64,000 nt of DNA from Sphingobacterium phlebotomi (GCF_008180195.1 NZ_VTAV01000016.1:34721-98720); one strand, 5' to 3'; positions 34,603 through 44,203 are shown, numbered from the stretch's first letter. The notes: a model not told the origin generated them from the sequence alone. Translations and numbers: made by a program.

Positions 34603-36192
34603 ATGCTTATTATCCAAAATTTATCATATACACATCCTAACAAGGAATTGTTGTTCAGCAACATCAATCTTACCGTTAATCCAAATGAAAAAATCGCATT
34701 GATTGGAAATAACGGCGTAGGAAAATCTACTTTGTTGAAAATTATTGCGGGAATGTTAGAACCATCGGTAGGTATATTGCAGATAGAAAACAAACCGTAC
34801 TATATCCCACAGATATTTGGGCAATATAATCATTTAACAGTTGCCGAGGCTTTGGGAATTGACAAAAAACTGCACGCGCTTCATGAAATTTTAAACGGAA
34901 ATGTCTCCGAAGAAAATTACGATTTGCTTAACGATGATTGGACAATCGAAGAGCGTTGCAAGGAAGCGCTATGTCATTGGCAATTAAACGATCTGGACTT
35001 GTCCCAAAAGATGGAAACATTGAGTGGAGGACAGAAAACAAAAGTTTTTTTGGCAGGAATTGCCATTCATCAGCCTGAATTAATTTTGTTCGATGAGCCA
35101 AGCAACCATTTGGATATTGTAGGTAGACAGCTTTTGTATAATCTTATTCAAAACACAAAACAAACACTTATTATTGTTAGCCATGACCGAAAATTATTGA
35201 ACCTATTAAATAAGGTTTGTGAACTGAATGAAAACGGAATTACTGTTTACGGAGGGAACTATGATTTTTACGTCGAGCAGAAACAAATGAAAACCAATGC
35301 GATTGCATTAGATATCAACGCGAAGGAAAAAGCATTGAAAAAGGCGAAGGAAAAAGAACGCGAAACGATTGATCGACAACAAAAGTTGGACATCAGGGCG
35401 AAGAAGAACGTAGGTAAAGCGGGACTTCCCAAAATAGTTGCCAATACCTGGAAAAATAGTGCAGAGCGAAGTACGGCCAAAATTGCAGGTGTACACACAG
35501 AAAAAATTGGAAATATCAAACAGGAGCTTCAGGAGCTACGCTCTTCCTTGTCGGAAACCGATCAAATGAAATTTGGGTTTGACGATTCGAAGCTATATAG
35601 GGGCAAAAATCTGTTTATTGCAAACAACATTAACTTTTACTACAAAAACGACGAATATCTTTGGATTGAAAATATTAATCTGCAAATCGTCAGTGGAGAG
35701 CGGATTGCCGTAAAAGGCACTAACGGCTCAGGAAAAACGACATTAATTCAATTGATTTTGGGCAATTTAAAACCGCAATTCGGTAGAATTTATCACACTG
35801 AAAACAAATCGGTTTATATTGATCAAGATTATTCCTTAATAAATAACAGTCTAAGTATATATGAACAGGCACAAAGGTTCAACCTGACTGCATTGCAGGA
35901 ACATGAAATTAAAATTAGATTAAGCCGTTTCCTGTTCACTAAAGACGACTGGAATAAGTCCTGTAGTGTTTTAAGTGGAGGAGAAAGAATGCGTTTACTA
36001 TTGTGCTGTTTAAGTATAGGAAATCAGTCGCCAGACATCATTGTTTTGGACGAACCTACCAACAATCTTGATATTCAAAACATCGAAATATTGACGAGCG
36101 CCATCAACGATTATCGTGGTACATTACTTGTAATTTCCCATGATGACACATTTTTGGAACAAATAAATATACAACGTGTAATAACACTTTAA
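34603..36192 (+). CDS. ABC-F family ATP-binding protein (ribosome-associated)
   Basis: This 529-residue protein has two ABC domains and no membrane segments, so it is an ABC-F translation factor and not a transporter. Walker A sequences are GNNGVGKST and GTNGSGKTT. The signatures are LSGGQ and LSGGE, and the Walker B sites are LILFDEPSNHLD and IVLDEPTNNLD. A basic, Lys-rich inter-domain linker (about residues 230-310) would reach the ribosomal peptidyl-transferase region. Some members protect ribosomes from antibiotics, but resistance cannot be inferred here. A long leader precedes it, as in regulated ABC-F genes. Confidence 0.93.
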   Translation: MLIIQNLSYTHPNKELLFSNINLTVNPNEKIALIGNNGVGKSTLLKIIAGMLEPSVGILQIENKPYYIPQIFGQYNHLTVAEALGIDKKLHALHEILNGNVSEENYDLLNDDWTIEERCKEALCHWQLNDLDLSQKMETLSGGQKTKVFLAGIAIHQPELILFDEPSNHLDIVGRQLLYNLIQNTKQTLIIVSHDRKLLNLLNKVCELNENGITVYGGNYDFYVEQKQMKTNAIALDINAKEKALKKAKEKERETIDRQQKLDIRAKKNVGKAGLPKIVANTWKNSAERSTAKIAGVHTEKIGNIKQELQELRSSLSETDQMKFGFDDSKLYRGKNLFIANNINFYYKNDEYLWIENINLQIVSGERIAVKGTNGSGKTTLIQLILGNLKPQFGRIYHTENKSVYIDQDYSLINNSLSIYEQAQRFNLTALQEHEIKIRLSRFLFTKDDWNKSCSVLSGGERMRLLLCCLSIGNQSPDIIVLDEPTNNLDIQNIEILTSAINDYRGTLLVISHDDTFLEQINIQRVITL

Positions 36193-36204
36193 AATTATGT
36201 TATT

Positions 36205-36984
36205 CTAATTCAACGTTCCCATACTGTCCACATCTACGTCATGCTGAGCAAGAAGACCACGGTCGGGCATATCACGTACAATTTTTGTACTTGCTATATA
36301 TTCCGGATTATCCGCGTAGATATAAAGAAGTGTACCGTTTTTTATCGTATTGATGATCGGCTTATTTACCTCGCGAGGTAGAGCCGGACAACCATAACTC
36401 CGTCCTAATCGCCCGGTAGATTTAATAAACGATTCGCTGCAATAATCTGCACCGTGAATCACGACGGCTCTTGCTTTTGCTTGATCGTTAATACCTTTTT
36501 CAAGTCCGTTAAGCACTAAAGAATAACCGTTTCCACCTTGATAAGTATTGGCAGTTTCATAAAATCCCAACGAACTCTGGTAGGAACCATGTCTATTGGA
36601 GAAAGAACGAGCATATTTGTCACCAGAATTACGTCCGTGCGATACAATCGTATGGTATAAAACCTTTTTGTTTTTCATATCCAATACAACCATCCTTTTT
36701 TCGGTTGATGGCAACGTGAAATCAATGACGGTTAGGATATGATCATGTCTGGGTTGTAGCGTTTGATATCCTTGCATGGCCTGCTCAAAAGCTTCATATT
36801 TTAATACAGACGCCAAATTCATCTTGCGGTAAAGGAGCTTGGTATGGTCAATCTTTGGAAGAGGTTCTTTTTCCGTTACAGTTTCAACTGCTTTTTCTTT
36901 TGGGAGATGTTCTACTAGCCTAGTCGGTATATAACTCACTAAAAACGACGTCAACAGCACTAATATTAAACTACGCATAGGCAA
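36205..36984 (-). CDS. Murein L,D-transpeptidase catalytic domain protein (YkuD_2 type)
   Basis: The 259-residue protein has an N-terminal signal/anchor (about residues 5-20) and a catalytic domain. That domain contains HGRNSGDKYA, then VIHGADYC, and the active-site stretch LGRSYGCPALP with the nucleophilic Cys. This is the PF13645-like pattern of L,D-transpeptidases or L,D-carboxypeptidases acting on peptidoglycan in the periplasm. It ends 12 nt before the convergent ABC-F gene. A second, unrelated-subfamily L,D-transpeptidase lies next to it on the same strand. Confidence 0.9.
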   Translation of the reverse strand: MPMRSLILVLLTSFLVSYIPTRLVEHLPKEKAVETVTEKEPLPKIDHTKLLYRKMNLASVLKYEAFEQAMQGYQTLQPRHDHILTVIDFTLPSTEKRMVVLDMKNKKVLYHTIVSHGRNSGDKYARSFSNRHGSYQSSLGFYETANTYQGGNGYSLVLNGLEKGINDQAKARAVVIHGADYCSESFIKSTGRLGRSYGCPALPREVNKPIINTIKNGTLLYIYADNPEYIASTKIVRDMPDRGLLAQHDVDVDSMGTLN

Positions 36985-37051
36985 AAAAAATTAAATTCAA
37001 TTGCAAAGGTAGCATTAATTTGATTTTCAAAGTGTTAAATTAATGTAAAGA

Positions 37052-38086
37052 TCATTCGATGACGATAACTAGGGCGTTAAATGTCTTCGCCCAATCATAT
37101 ACAAATTTGGCATGTGATGACGCGTTGCGTACACACATATGTGATCGCGGTGTCGTTCCTAATGACCAGCTATGTTCGATGATAGACGCATTCACACTTT
37201 GTGTTGGTATTCCATGTATATAGGCACCGTTTGTGAAACGGCTGGCATATGGGGCATAACCGTGTATGGTGTTGGTTCCGTCTTTTAGATAAAACATTTT
37301 AGCTTTCTTTTCCTGTACCACAAATATACCTAGTGGCGTTTCATGCGCATAAGGAGGTTTGTGCACACCGGAAGTCGCGGGGTTCATGCTTCGGATTGCC
37401 CATTCACAGTCACCGGTGCGTTCGGCGGTAAGGATGTTTTGATTGTTCACATCGACAAACGCAATATGGTGGAACGTTACGGTGTCACCGATAGCTTTCA
37501 CATATCGCTTAGGAGTCTCCCAAGTTCCCTCGAAAGAAACACCTTCTAGTTTTACCATATCCAGTGTATCGCTCGTTAGTAATTTTGCGAGAGCACCATC
37601 TCGCCCGTACATCGTCGGAGCCTCTGTTTCGCCAACGACGTAAAGGGGAGCGGCTTGATAGCGTTCTGTACCTAGCGAATCAGAAATAAGCTTATATTCA
37701 TTTCGGTGGTAGTTTTTTACCAATGGCGCTTCCCGGTTTTTATTTTTCCGATTCTGTAACACAGCATAAGAAGCCGGTGTTCGCTGAAAATTTTCTACAA
37801 ATGCAAGCTTTTCTTTGATTTTATCCAGTTGAAAATGTCGGGTGGTATCGTTATAAGGATAAGTTTCTTCCAACGTGTGCTTATCGTATGTCAATTCTTT
37901 GGAGAGCTTGATGTCATCCGCTGTTCTTGGTCTTTTCTTTGCGTCCTCTTCGGCTTTCCGGACCATCTCCAATGAATCCGCTTTTCGTTGTTCCGCAGGA
38001 TCAACTGTTTCCGTCTGCTGGTTTTGATTACACGACCATGTTGCCGCGCCGATGATTAAAAGTGATAACGTAAAATATACTCTCAT
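37052..38086 (-). CDS. L,D-transpeptidase lipoprotein (YkuD family)
   Basis: The 344-residue protein has lipobox TWSC (C19) and a YkuD catalytic domain near its C-terminus. The domain includes HETPLGIF, TIHGYAPYASRF, YIHGIPTQ and the nucleophile in RSHMCVRN. The usual S-H-G-C is S-H-M-C here. The catalytic Cys and the following Arg are kept. It probably cross-links or anchors peptidoglycan from the periplasmic side. It precedes the other L,D-transpeptidase gene by 67 nt on the same strand. Confidence 0.88.
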   Translation of the reverse strand: MRVYFTLSLLIIGAATWSCNQNQQTETVDPAEQRKADSLEMVRKAEEDAKKRPRTADDIKLSKELTYDKHTLEETYPYNDTTRHFQLDKIKEKLAFVENFQRTPASYAVLQNRKNKNREAPLVKNYHRNEYKLISDSLGTERYQAAPLYVVGETEAPTMYGRDGALAKLLTSDTLDMVKLEGVSFEGTWETPKRYVKAIGDTVTFHHIAFVDVNNQNILTAERTGDCEWAIRSMNPATSGVHKPPYAHETPLGIFVVQEKKAKMFYLKDGTNTIHGYAPYASRFTNGAYIHGIPTQSVNASIIEHSWSLGTTPRSHMCVRNASSHAKFVYDWAKTFNALVIVIE

Positions 38087-38192
38087 GTATCGAGTTAACA
38101 GTTTGCTGATAAGTGATTGCCGTAAAGATATATAAAATGTTGTTTACTTTTACTTTGTTCAACGATATACATAAATTGTACGGACAATCTTT

Positions 38193-38200
38193 TATCTTCG
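38193..38200 (+). promoter_or_regulatory. Candidate -7 element upstream of aspartyl protease gene
   Basis: TATCTTCG is close to TAnnTTTG and lies 23 nt before ATG 38224. It supports that start over the ATG at 38113 that opens the frame. Confidence 0.4.
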
Positions 38201-38223
38201 TATATAGGGAAGATAATGTAAGA

Positions 38224-39561
38224 ATGAAATGGTTTATCTTTATAGCAACGGTATGTTTCTCTTGTGTGGCGAAATCACAAGGGATATTCCAGATTCGTGA
38301 TGATAAACCGGTGTCTTTTAAATTTGAATTAGTAAACAATGTTGTGTTGGTCCCGCTAACAATAAACGGTATGCCGTTTTCCTTTTTGCTTGATACAGGT
38401 GTGAAAGAAACGATCTTATTTGTAAATGCGGAAGACTCGCTTTACCTGAATAACCAAAACAAGATGAAGTTCCGTGGTATCGGTATCGAAGAGGGAGTTG
38501 ATGGGATTCTTTCGACCGATAACGTGGTTGAGGTTGGGGATGTAGCTGTAGATTCACTTCATTGGCTGTATGTCATACAAGGTACTGAACTGGATATTTC
38601 CAGTGATATTGGTGTGGCCATCAACGGCATTCTTGGCTCTAAATTTTTCAATAGCTTTGCTGTAAATGTCGACTATCAAAAACAACGTATTACGCTATTT
38701 CCTCCTGGTTACAATTATGAAAAATCCATTCGAAAATATAAATATATTCCGTTAACGTTAGAAAATGAAAGACCGTATATAACAGCGAATATGTTGGTCG
38801 ATACCACATGGACTGGAGGAAAGATGTTGGTGGATATGGGTAATACAGCGCCGCTGATGTTGTTTTCCTTTTTATTATCTGATTTCCATATCAAAGAACC
38901 CTATGTCGAAGAATATATTGGTCGTGGTTTTAACGGCGCGGTCTACGGAAAACGCAACCGTATCAGAAAAGTAGCGCTGGAAGATTTTGTTTTAGATTAT
39001 CCCATTGTCGCTTATCCTGATTCGAATGCCTTATTTATGAGCAAACTGGCAGAAAACAGAATCGGTTCGGTTGGAAATCAAGTACTGCAACGATTTCATT
39101 TGTTGATAGACTATAGAAACGATGCCTTATATCTTCGTAAAAATAAGAAGTTTGCCAAACCATTTTTGCTCAATATGGCCGGAATCGAAGTGCGGCACGA
39201 TGGCATGATCTGGAGGAAAGAGTGGGTGAAAACAGCGCCGCAAAAAAAGCAGGAGCATCAAATGAAACCGGATCAGGGGATTACTATTAATCTTGCTAAT
39301 GATGCGTTTCAATATACTTTTGTACTACAACCTACCTATCGTATCGCCGGGGTACGGAAAAATTCACCAGCAGCAGAGGCGGGTATTCAGTCGGGTGATA
39401 TGTTGCTGAAAGTCAATGGAAAATCAGTTGGTATATTAACATTGCCTAAAATTATGACGGCATTGCAGTCGCGTCCAGGAGAGACTATCAGGCTCACTTT
39501 GCAACGAGGTGATGAACAATATGATACGCGGTTCCTGCTTGTTGATCCTATTCCTTTTTAA
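38224..39561 (+). CDS. Secreted aspartyl protease with C-terminal PDZ domain
   Basis: The 445-residue protein starts with a signal peptide (about residues 1-19, ending VAKSQG). Two retropepsin-like halves follow. The first has the catalytic triad FLLDTGV (D57-T58-G59). The second has MLVDMGNTA (D about 204), so DTG is replaced by DMG. The PDZ domain occupies about residues 355-435 (AGVRKNSPAAEAGIQSGDMLLKV). It is probably a periplasmic or secreted protease. The start is chosen from the signal peptide and the -7 element, as the frame extends upstream to 38113. Confidence 0.85.
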   Translation: MKWFIFIATVCFSCVAKSQGIFQIRDDKPVSFKFELVNNVVLVPLTINGMPFSFLLDTGVKETILFVNAEDSLYLNNQNKMKFRGIGIEEGVDGILSTDNVVEVGDVAVDSLHWLYVIQGTELDISSDIGVAINGILGSKFFNSFAVNVDYQKQRITLFPPGYNYEKSIRKYKYIPLTLENERPYITANMLVDTTWTGGKMLVDMGNTAPLMLFSFLLSDFHIKEPYVEEYIGRGFNGAVYGKRNRIRKVALEDFVLDYPIVAYPDSNALFMSKLAENRIGSVGNQVLQRFHLLIDYRNDALYLRKNKKFAKPFLLNMAGIEVRHDGMIWRKEWVKTAPQKKQEHQMKPDQGITINLANDAFQYTFVLQPTYRIAGVRKNSPAAEAGIQSGDMLLKVNGKSVGILTLPKIMTALQSRPGETIRLTLQRGDEQYDTRFLLVDPIPF

Positions 39562-39605
39562 ATTGGCTACTTTTATATTTTTTTTATCAGAAGTGATAAA
39601 AATTA

Positions 39606-39636
39606 TTGGCATTCCATTTTGAAATACCTTTATTTG
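39606..39636 (+). promoter_or_regulatory. Candidate topA promoter
   Basis: TTG at 39606-39608 and TTTATTTG at 39629-39636 are separated by 20 nt, the expected spacing of -33 and -7 elements. The -7 differs from TAnnTTTG only at its second base. ATG follows 20 nt later. Confidence 0.4.
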
Positions 39637-39655
39637 CAGAAATCATTCATTATAA

Positions 39656-42034
39656 ATGGCAAAAAATTTACTAATTGTAGAGTCACCGGCGAAAGCCAAA
39701 ACAATAGAAGGATATTTAGGAAAAGACTTTTTGGTAAAGTCCAGTTATGGTCATATCCGTGATTTAGTGAAGACGGATGACGCGATTGACGTAGAGAATA
39801 ACTTTGAACAAAAATATGAAGTTCCCTCTGATAAAAAGGCGGTTGTCAGCGAGTTAAAGAAACTAGCGAAAGATGCCGAGACGGTTTGGTTAGCATCCGA
39901 TGAAGACCGGGAGGGAGAAGCCATCTCCTGGCACTTATATGAAACGCTGTCGCTAAAAGACGATAAAACAAAACGCATCGTTTTCCATGAAATCACGAAA
40001 CCGGCAATCATAAGAGCTATTGAAGAACCGCGTAAAATTGATTATAATTTGGTGAATGCCCAGCAGGCACGGCGCGTATTAGATCGTTTAGTGGGTTTCG
40101 AGCTTTCTCCGGTGTTGTGGAAAAAAGTGAAACCTTCCTTATCTGCTGGTCGCGTACAATCCGTTGCTGTCCGTCTTATCGTCGAGCGCGAAAGGGAAAT
40201 CAATAAATTTAAGGCGGAGGGCTCCTATAAGATTGTAGCACAATTTACGACCGGTAAGGGAAGAGAACAATTTAAAGCAGAATTGCCGCAACGTTTTGAG
40301 CAAAAAAGCGATGCTGAAGCATTTTTACGGGATAGTATCCAAGCCGCTTTTGCTATCAGCTCACTGGAAAAAAAACCTGCCAAGCGTTCGCCAGCAGCGC
40401 CATTTACGACATCTACGCTGCAGCAGGAAGCCAGTAGAAAACTGGGCTTTTCTGTAGCACGGACTATGCAAGTGGCACAAAGGCTATACGAAGCAGGGCA
40501 TATTACTTATATGCGTACCGATTCCGTTAACTTAAGCGATACAGCTATCCAAGCCGCACAGCAGGAGATTGTCAACGCTTACGGCGAAAAATACCATAAA
40601 CTACGTCGGTATAAAACTAAATCTGCGGGTGCGCAAGAAGCGCATGAGGCTATTCGTCCAACTTATTTTTCACATCATACACTGGAAAGCGATGCTGCCG
40701 AACGTCGTTTGTATGAGCTAATCTGGAAGCGTGCCATAGCGTCTCAGATGAGTGAGGCAGAATTTGAGAAAACGACCGCTAAAATATCCGTTTCTACCCG
40801 ACGAGAGGAACTTGTCGCTACTGGTGAGGTGATGAGATTCGATGGTTTTCTAAAAGTTTACATGGAATCCACAGACGAAGAATCTGATAACGCCAACGAC
40901 CAAAACGGCGAAAACGCGTTGTTGCCTCCGTTAGAAAAAGGTCAAGACTTGATGCTGAAGGCTATGAATGCGACGGAACGCTTTTCCCGTCCACCGGCTC
41001 GCTATACAGAGGCTTCACTGGTAAAGAAATTGGAAGAATTGGGAATCGGACGCCCGTCTACATACGCACCTACTATCTCCACTATACAAAATAGAGGCTA
41101 TGTTATTAAAGAAGACAGAGATGGTAGAGAAAGGCAATATACCGTGTTGCAGATTGCAGATGATAATGTTGTCGAGGAGATAAAAACGGAAATGACAGGG
41201 GCGGAACGGGCAAAGATGTTTCCTACTGATATAGGTGTTTTGGTAAACGATTTCTTGGTAGAGCATTTCAACGATATTATTGATTACAATTTTACGGCTA
41301 AGGTAGAGAAAGAATTCGACGAAATTGCCCATGGCGGTAAGGAGTGGACAACGATGTTGAAAGATTTTTATGGCCCATTTCACCAAGGTATCGAAGATAC
41401 GTTAGAGCATGCAGACCGTGCAAGCCATGAACGGCATTTAGGAACAGATCCGGCGACGGGAAAACCTGTGAGTGTACGTGTTGGGCGATTTGGTCCGTTG
41501 GTACAGATTGGTTCCGCTGATGATGAAGAAAAACCGCGCTTCGCCTCCTTGCGTAAAGGACAAATGATCGAAACCATTACGTTTGAAGAAGCCATGGATT
41601 TATTTAAGCTTCCTAAAAAAGCAGGAGTGTTTGAAGATAAGGAAATGACGGTTGCCATTGGACGATTTGGTCCGTATATCCGCCATGCAAGCGCTTTCTA
41701 TTCTTTGCCCAAGGGAATGGATCCAATGGACGTGACAGAAGAAGAAGCCATTCATATTATTCAGGAAAAGCGGCAGAAAGATAAAGAAAAGGTTATTCGC
41801 ATATTTGAGGAAAACCCCGATGCCCGGATCGAGAACGGTCGATGGGGGCCTTTTATTCGGTTTGGTAAGCAAAATGTGAAAATTCCAAAGGGTACTGATA
41901 TCGATGGGATTTCCTATGAAGATGTGTTGAAATGGGCAGAAGCAGATCCGAAAGGTAAAGCAAAAGCAGCCGCTAAAACGGCTACAGCTAAAAAGACGAC
42001 GAAGAAAACAAGCACAAGAAAATCAAAGAAATAA
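39656..42034 (+). CDS. topA: DNA topoisomerase I
   Basis: This type IA topoisomerase relaxes negative supercoils. The 792-residue protein has the Toprim motif near ESPAKAKTIEGYL and DEDREGE (82-88). The active-site tyrosine is Y285 in GHITYMRTDS. Three C-terminal topoisomerase repeats are marked by RFGPLVQIG, RFGPYIRHA and RWGPFIRFG, with no zinc-finger cysteines. A Lys/Ala/Thr-rich tail (about the last 30 residues) probably binds DNA. It is followed after 6 nt by an unknown gene and then cmk. Confidence 0.97.
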   Translation: MAKNLLIVESPAKAKTIEGYLGKDFLVKSSYGHIRDLVKTDDAIDVENNFEQKYEVPSDKKAVVSELKKLAKDAETVWLASDEDREGEAISWHLYETLSLKDDKTKRIVFHEITKPAIIRAIEEPRKIDYNLVNAQQARRVLDRLVGFELSPVLWKKVKPSLSAGRVQSVAVRLIVEREREINKFKAEGSYKIVAQFTTGKGREQFKAELPQRFEQKSDAEAFLRDSIQAAFAISSLEKKPAKRSPAAPFTTSTLQQEASRKLGFSVARTMQVAQRLYEAGHITYMRTDSVNLSDTAIQAAQQEIVNAYGEKYHKLRRYKTKSAGAQEAHEAIRPTYFSHHTLESDAAERRLYELIWKRAIASQMSEAEFEKTTAKISVSTRREELVATGEVMRFDGFLKVYMESTDEESDNANDQNGENALLPPLEKGQDLMLKAMNATERFSRPPARYTEASLVKKLEELGIGRPSTYAPTISTIQNRGYVIKEDRDGRERQYTVLQIADDNVVEEIKTEMTGAERAKMFPTDIGVLVNDFLVEHFNDIIDYNFTAKVEKEFDEIAHGGKEWTTMLKDFYGPFHQGIEDTLEHADRASHERHLGTDPATGKPVSVRVGRFGPLVQIGSADDEEKPRFASLRKGQMIETITFEEAMDLFKLPKKAGVFEDKEMTVAIGRFGPYIRHASAFYSLPKGMDPMDVTEEEAIHIIQEKRQKDKEKVIRIFEENPDARIENGRWGPFIRFGKQNVKIPKGTDIDGISYEDVLKWAEADPKGKAKAAAKTATAKKTTKKTSTRKSKK

Positions 42035-42040
42035 AGGGGA

Positions 42041-42454
42041 ATGAAGAAAGATCTGCCCGAAAATATTGTAGAAGATATTTCCATTGCGGTAGTGCTAGAA
42101 AACTCTACACCTTCGGATAAGGTTTGGAATGTGTATTTGATTAATGAAAACAAACTGCCGTTGACCAATGTAATCGTATCCTCCAAAGGATATGGTGAAA
42201 AGGATGGGAGAGAGGTGAAAACAACGGTATTGCGCCATTTTTTAGGTGATATAGAGGCAAATGCGTCACGCAAAATAGAAGCTATTGATCCACAGGTTTT
42301 TGGTCTAACTAACGAATACTGGTTAAGCTATTATCTGGATAAGACGATTTATGATAAAAAATATATTTTCTTGCCGGAAAGTATCGTAGACGAAAATCTG
42401 ATTAAGGTTCCGTTAGTAAATAAACCCGGTATTGTAATAGGAGGGAGCAAGTAA
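42041..42454 (+). CDS. Conserved-looking hypothetical protein between topA and cmk
   Basis: The 137-residue soluble protein has a beta-rich N-terminal half (NVYLINENKLPLTNVIVSSKGYG). The C-terminal half has NEYWLSYYLDKTIYDKKYIFLP and ends VNKPGIVIGG. I do not recognise a domain. It shows no tRNA-synthetase motif, despite that label being used for such proteins in some annotations. It lies 6 nt after topA, and its stop overlaps the cmk ATG by one base (TAATG), so it is translated within this operon. Confidence 0.8.
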   Translation: MKKDLPENIVEDISIAVVLENSTPSDKVWNVYLINENKLPLTNVIVSSKGYGEKDGREVKTTVLRHFLGDIEANASRKIEAIDPQVFGLTNEYWLSYYLDKTIYDKKYIFLPESIVDENLIKVPLVNKPGIVIGGSK

Positions 42455-43137
42455 TGGAGCGGGATAATTTTATCATAGCAATCGATGGGTTTTCGTCTTG
42501 TGGAAAAAGTACCGTGGCGAAAGCAGTGGCAAAGAAACTGCAGTTCGTATTCATCGATAGTGGTGCGATGTACCGTGCCGTGACGTTATATTTTTTGAGG
42601 CATCACATTGATTTAACAGATACGAACGAAATTAACGCTGCTTTGGACGATATTCATATCGACTTTGTGCCCCATACAGATAAAGTGTGTATTCTATTGA
42701 ACGGTGAAGATGTATCGGAAGAGATTAGAATGATGCATGTTTCCGAAAAAGTGAGCGAAGTGAGCGCGATTAAAGAAGTGAGACATGCGCTGGTAAAGCA
42801 ACAACAAGACTTAGGGAAACGTCGGAATATCGTGATGGATGGACGGGATATCGGTACTACGGTGTTTCCCGATGCGGAGTTGAAAATATTTATGACCGCA
42901 AGTCCCGACGTACGTGCGGGAAGACGATTCGCAGAACTGTTAGCTAAGGGGGAATTGGTATCGATGGAGGAGATAAGACAAAATTTAGCCCACCGAGACC
43001 ATATGGACAGCACACGGGAAGAAAGCCCACTAAGACAAGCGGAAGACGCTATTGTCTTAGACAACTCTGATTTAACGCAAGAAGAGCAATTGCAGATAGT
43101 GCTGGAAGAATATGAGAAAAGAAAGGGTGGGCATTAA
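42454..43137 (+). CDS. cmk: Cytidylate kinase
   Basis: Cmk phosphorylates CMP and dCMP using ATP. The 227-residue protein has the P-loop GFSSCGKST near residues 13-21 and the CMP-binding segment FIDSGAMYRAVT. It also has the MDGRDIGTTVFPDAELKIFMTA block and the RDHMDSTREESPLR region, all diagnostic of bacterial Cmk. It is the last gene of topA / unknown / cmk and overlaps the convergent universal stress protein gene by 4 nt. Confidence 0.97.
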   Translation: MERDNFIIAIDGFSSCGKSTVAKAVAKKLQFVFIDSGAMYRAVTLYFLRHHIDLTDTNEINAALDDIHIDFVPHTDKVCILLNGEDVSEEIRMMHVSEKVSEVSAIKEVRHALVKQQQDLGKRRNIVMDGRDIGTTVFPDAELKIFMTASPDVRAGRRFAELLAKGELVSMEEIRQNLAHRDHMDSTREESPLRQAEDAIVLDNSDLTQEEQLQIVLEEYEKRKGGH

Positions 43138-43994
43138 AATGCCCCCGGATCATCCCCTTCCTGTAATACCAACGTGGCGGTGTTGGCGTGCATGCGAAGC
43201 CGGTTACTCATACTCGATTTGAATAGACGTTCTAAGAGGCTCTTGTTTCTTTTCACGACACAAAGTAGATCGACGCGATTGCTTTCGATGTATTTGTTTA
43301 ACGTATGCTCTATAGACTGATCTAGATCCAGCAATACAAATTCAAGATTGTCTTGTGGAAACATTTTCTGCCAACGGTCACTTACCGCGATAATATCGAT
43401 GTTTTTATCCTTCAAGACGTGTGCACATTTGACTTTCACACCAAATTTATTGGCAATTTCCATGATTTGACGTAGAGCGGCTTCGTCTTTTTCGCGGAAA
43501 AGTGTCGTGAACAAAATTTCTTTAATACCAACATATTTTGCCTCCTTCGGAACAGATAAAACGGGTACCTTTACTCCTCGGATAACGCCTAAGGTGTTCG
43601 ATCCGAAAATCTTATCAATAACGCCATCAGCTCGGTTGGTTCCCATGACGATTAAGTGAATTCCTTCGTTTTCAATAATGCGTTGTGCATTGGCTACGAC
43701 CGTACCCTCTTCAAAAAGAAAAGTCAATGGCACCTCGGATAGGTTGTAATCATCGGCCATTTTATGAAGGTCCGCGGTGTGCTTCTTAAAATTCTCGAAT
43801 TGATGCAATTCATAATTTTCGTATACCTCGGGTACTAGTTCGGGCTGCCCGGCATGCGTGGCCGACAATACAGGTTGCATATAGGTGTTGAGGACGTATA
43901 AGCTGGCATCCATTTCCTTTGCCAGATGTAAGGCATATACAAACGCGTTATTTGCAGCGTTTGAGAAGTCTGTGGGGAATAATATCTTTCTCAT
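43134..43994 (-). CDS. Universal stress protein, tandem UspA domains
   Basis: The 286-residue protein contains two UspA-like domains. The first (about residues 1-150) begins KILFPTDFSNAANNAFVYAL and has the nucleotide-binding region VMGTNRADGVIDKIFGSNT before VPVLSVP. The second (about 155-286) begins EILFTTLFREKDEAAL and lacks a clear glycine-rich ATP motif. Such proteins help survival under stress through unclear mechanisms. It is monocistronic and convergent with cmk. Confidence 0.92.
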   Translation of the reverse strand: MRKILFPTDFSNAANNAFVYALHLAKEMDASLYVLNTYMQPVLSATHAGQPELVPEVYENYELHQFENFKKHTADLHKMADDYNLSEVPLTFLFEEGTVVANAQRIIENEGIHLIVMGTNRADGVIDKIFGSNTLGVIRGVKVPVLSVPKEAKYVGIKEILFTTLFREKDEAALRQIMEIANKFGVKVKCAHVLKDKNIDIIAVSDRWQKMFPQDNLEFVLLDLDQSIEHTLNKYIESNRVDLLCVVKRNKSLLERLFKSSMSNRLRMHANTATLVLQEGDDPGAF

Positions 43995-44203
43995 AACTCT
44001 AAGTTTTATATTAGCAAGTTAAGGTATTTCCTTTATTTCTACAAGCTTTGTGATGAGAATCATTTTTTATAAAGGGTGTAGCGTTTCGTGAAAAGATTAC
44101 GTTTGGTTATAAAAAATGAAGGTATATGGCAGAATGTTAGTTCTCTGTTCTGGTAATTGAAGATTAATTCGTTAAATTGGCATACCCGAACAGGCGATTT
44201 TAA

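Noticed and set aside
34603..36192. ABC transporter ATPase
   Set aside because: There are two fused ABC domains with a long linker and no membrane partner, so this is ABC-F. No antibiotic-resistance phenotype is claimed.
42041..42454. Phenylalanyl-tRNA synthetase subunit
   Set aside because: Only 137 residues and no synthetase motif. The label sometimes given to such proteins is not supported.
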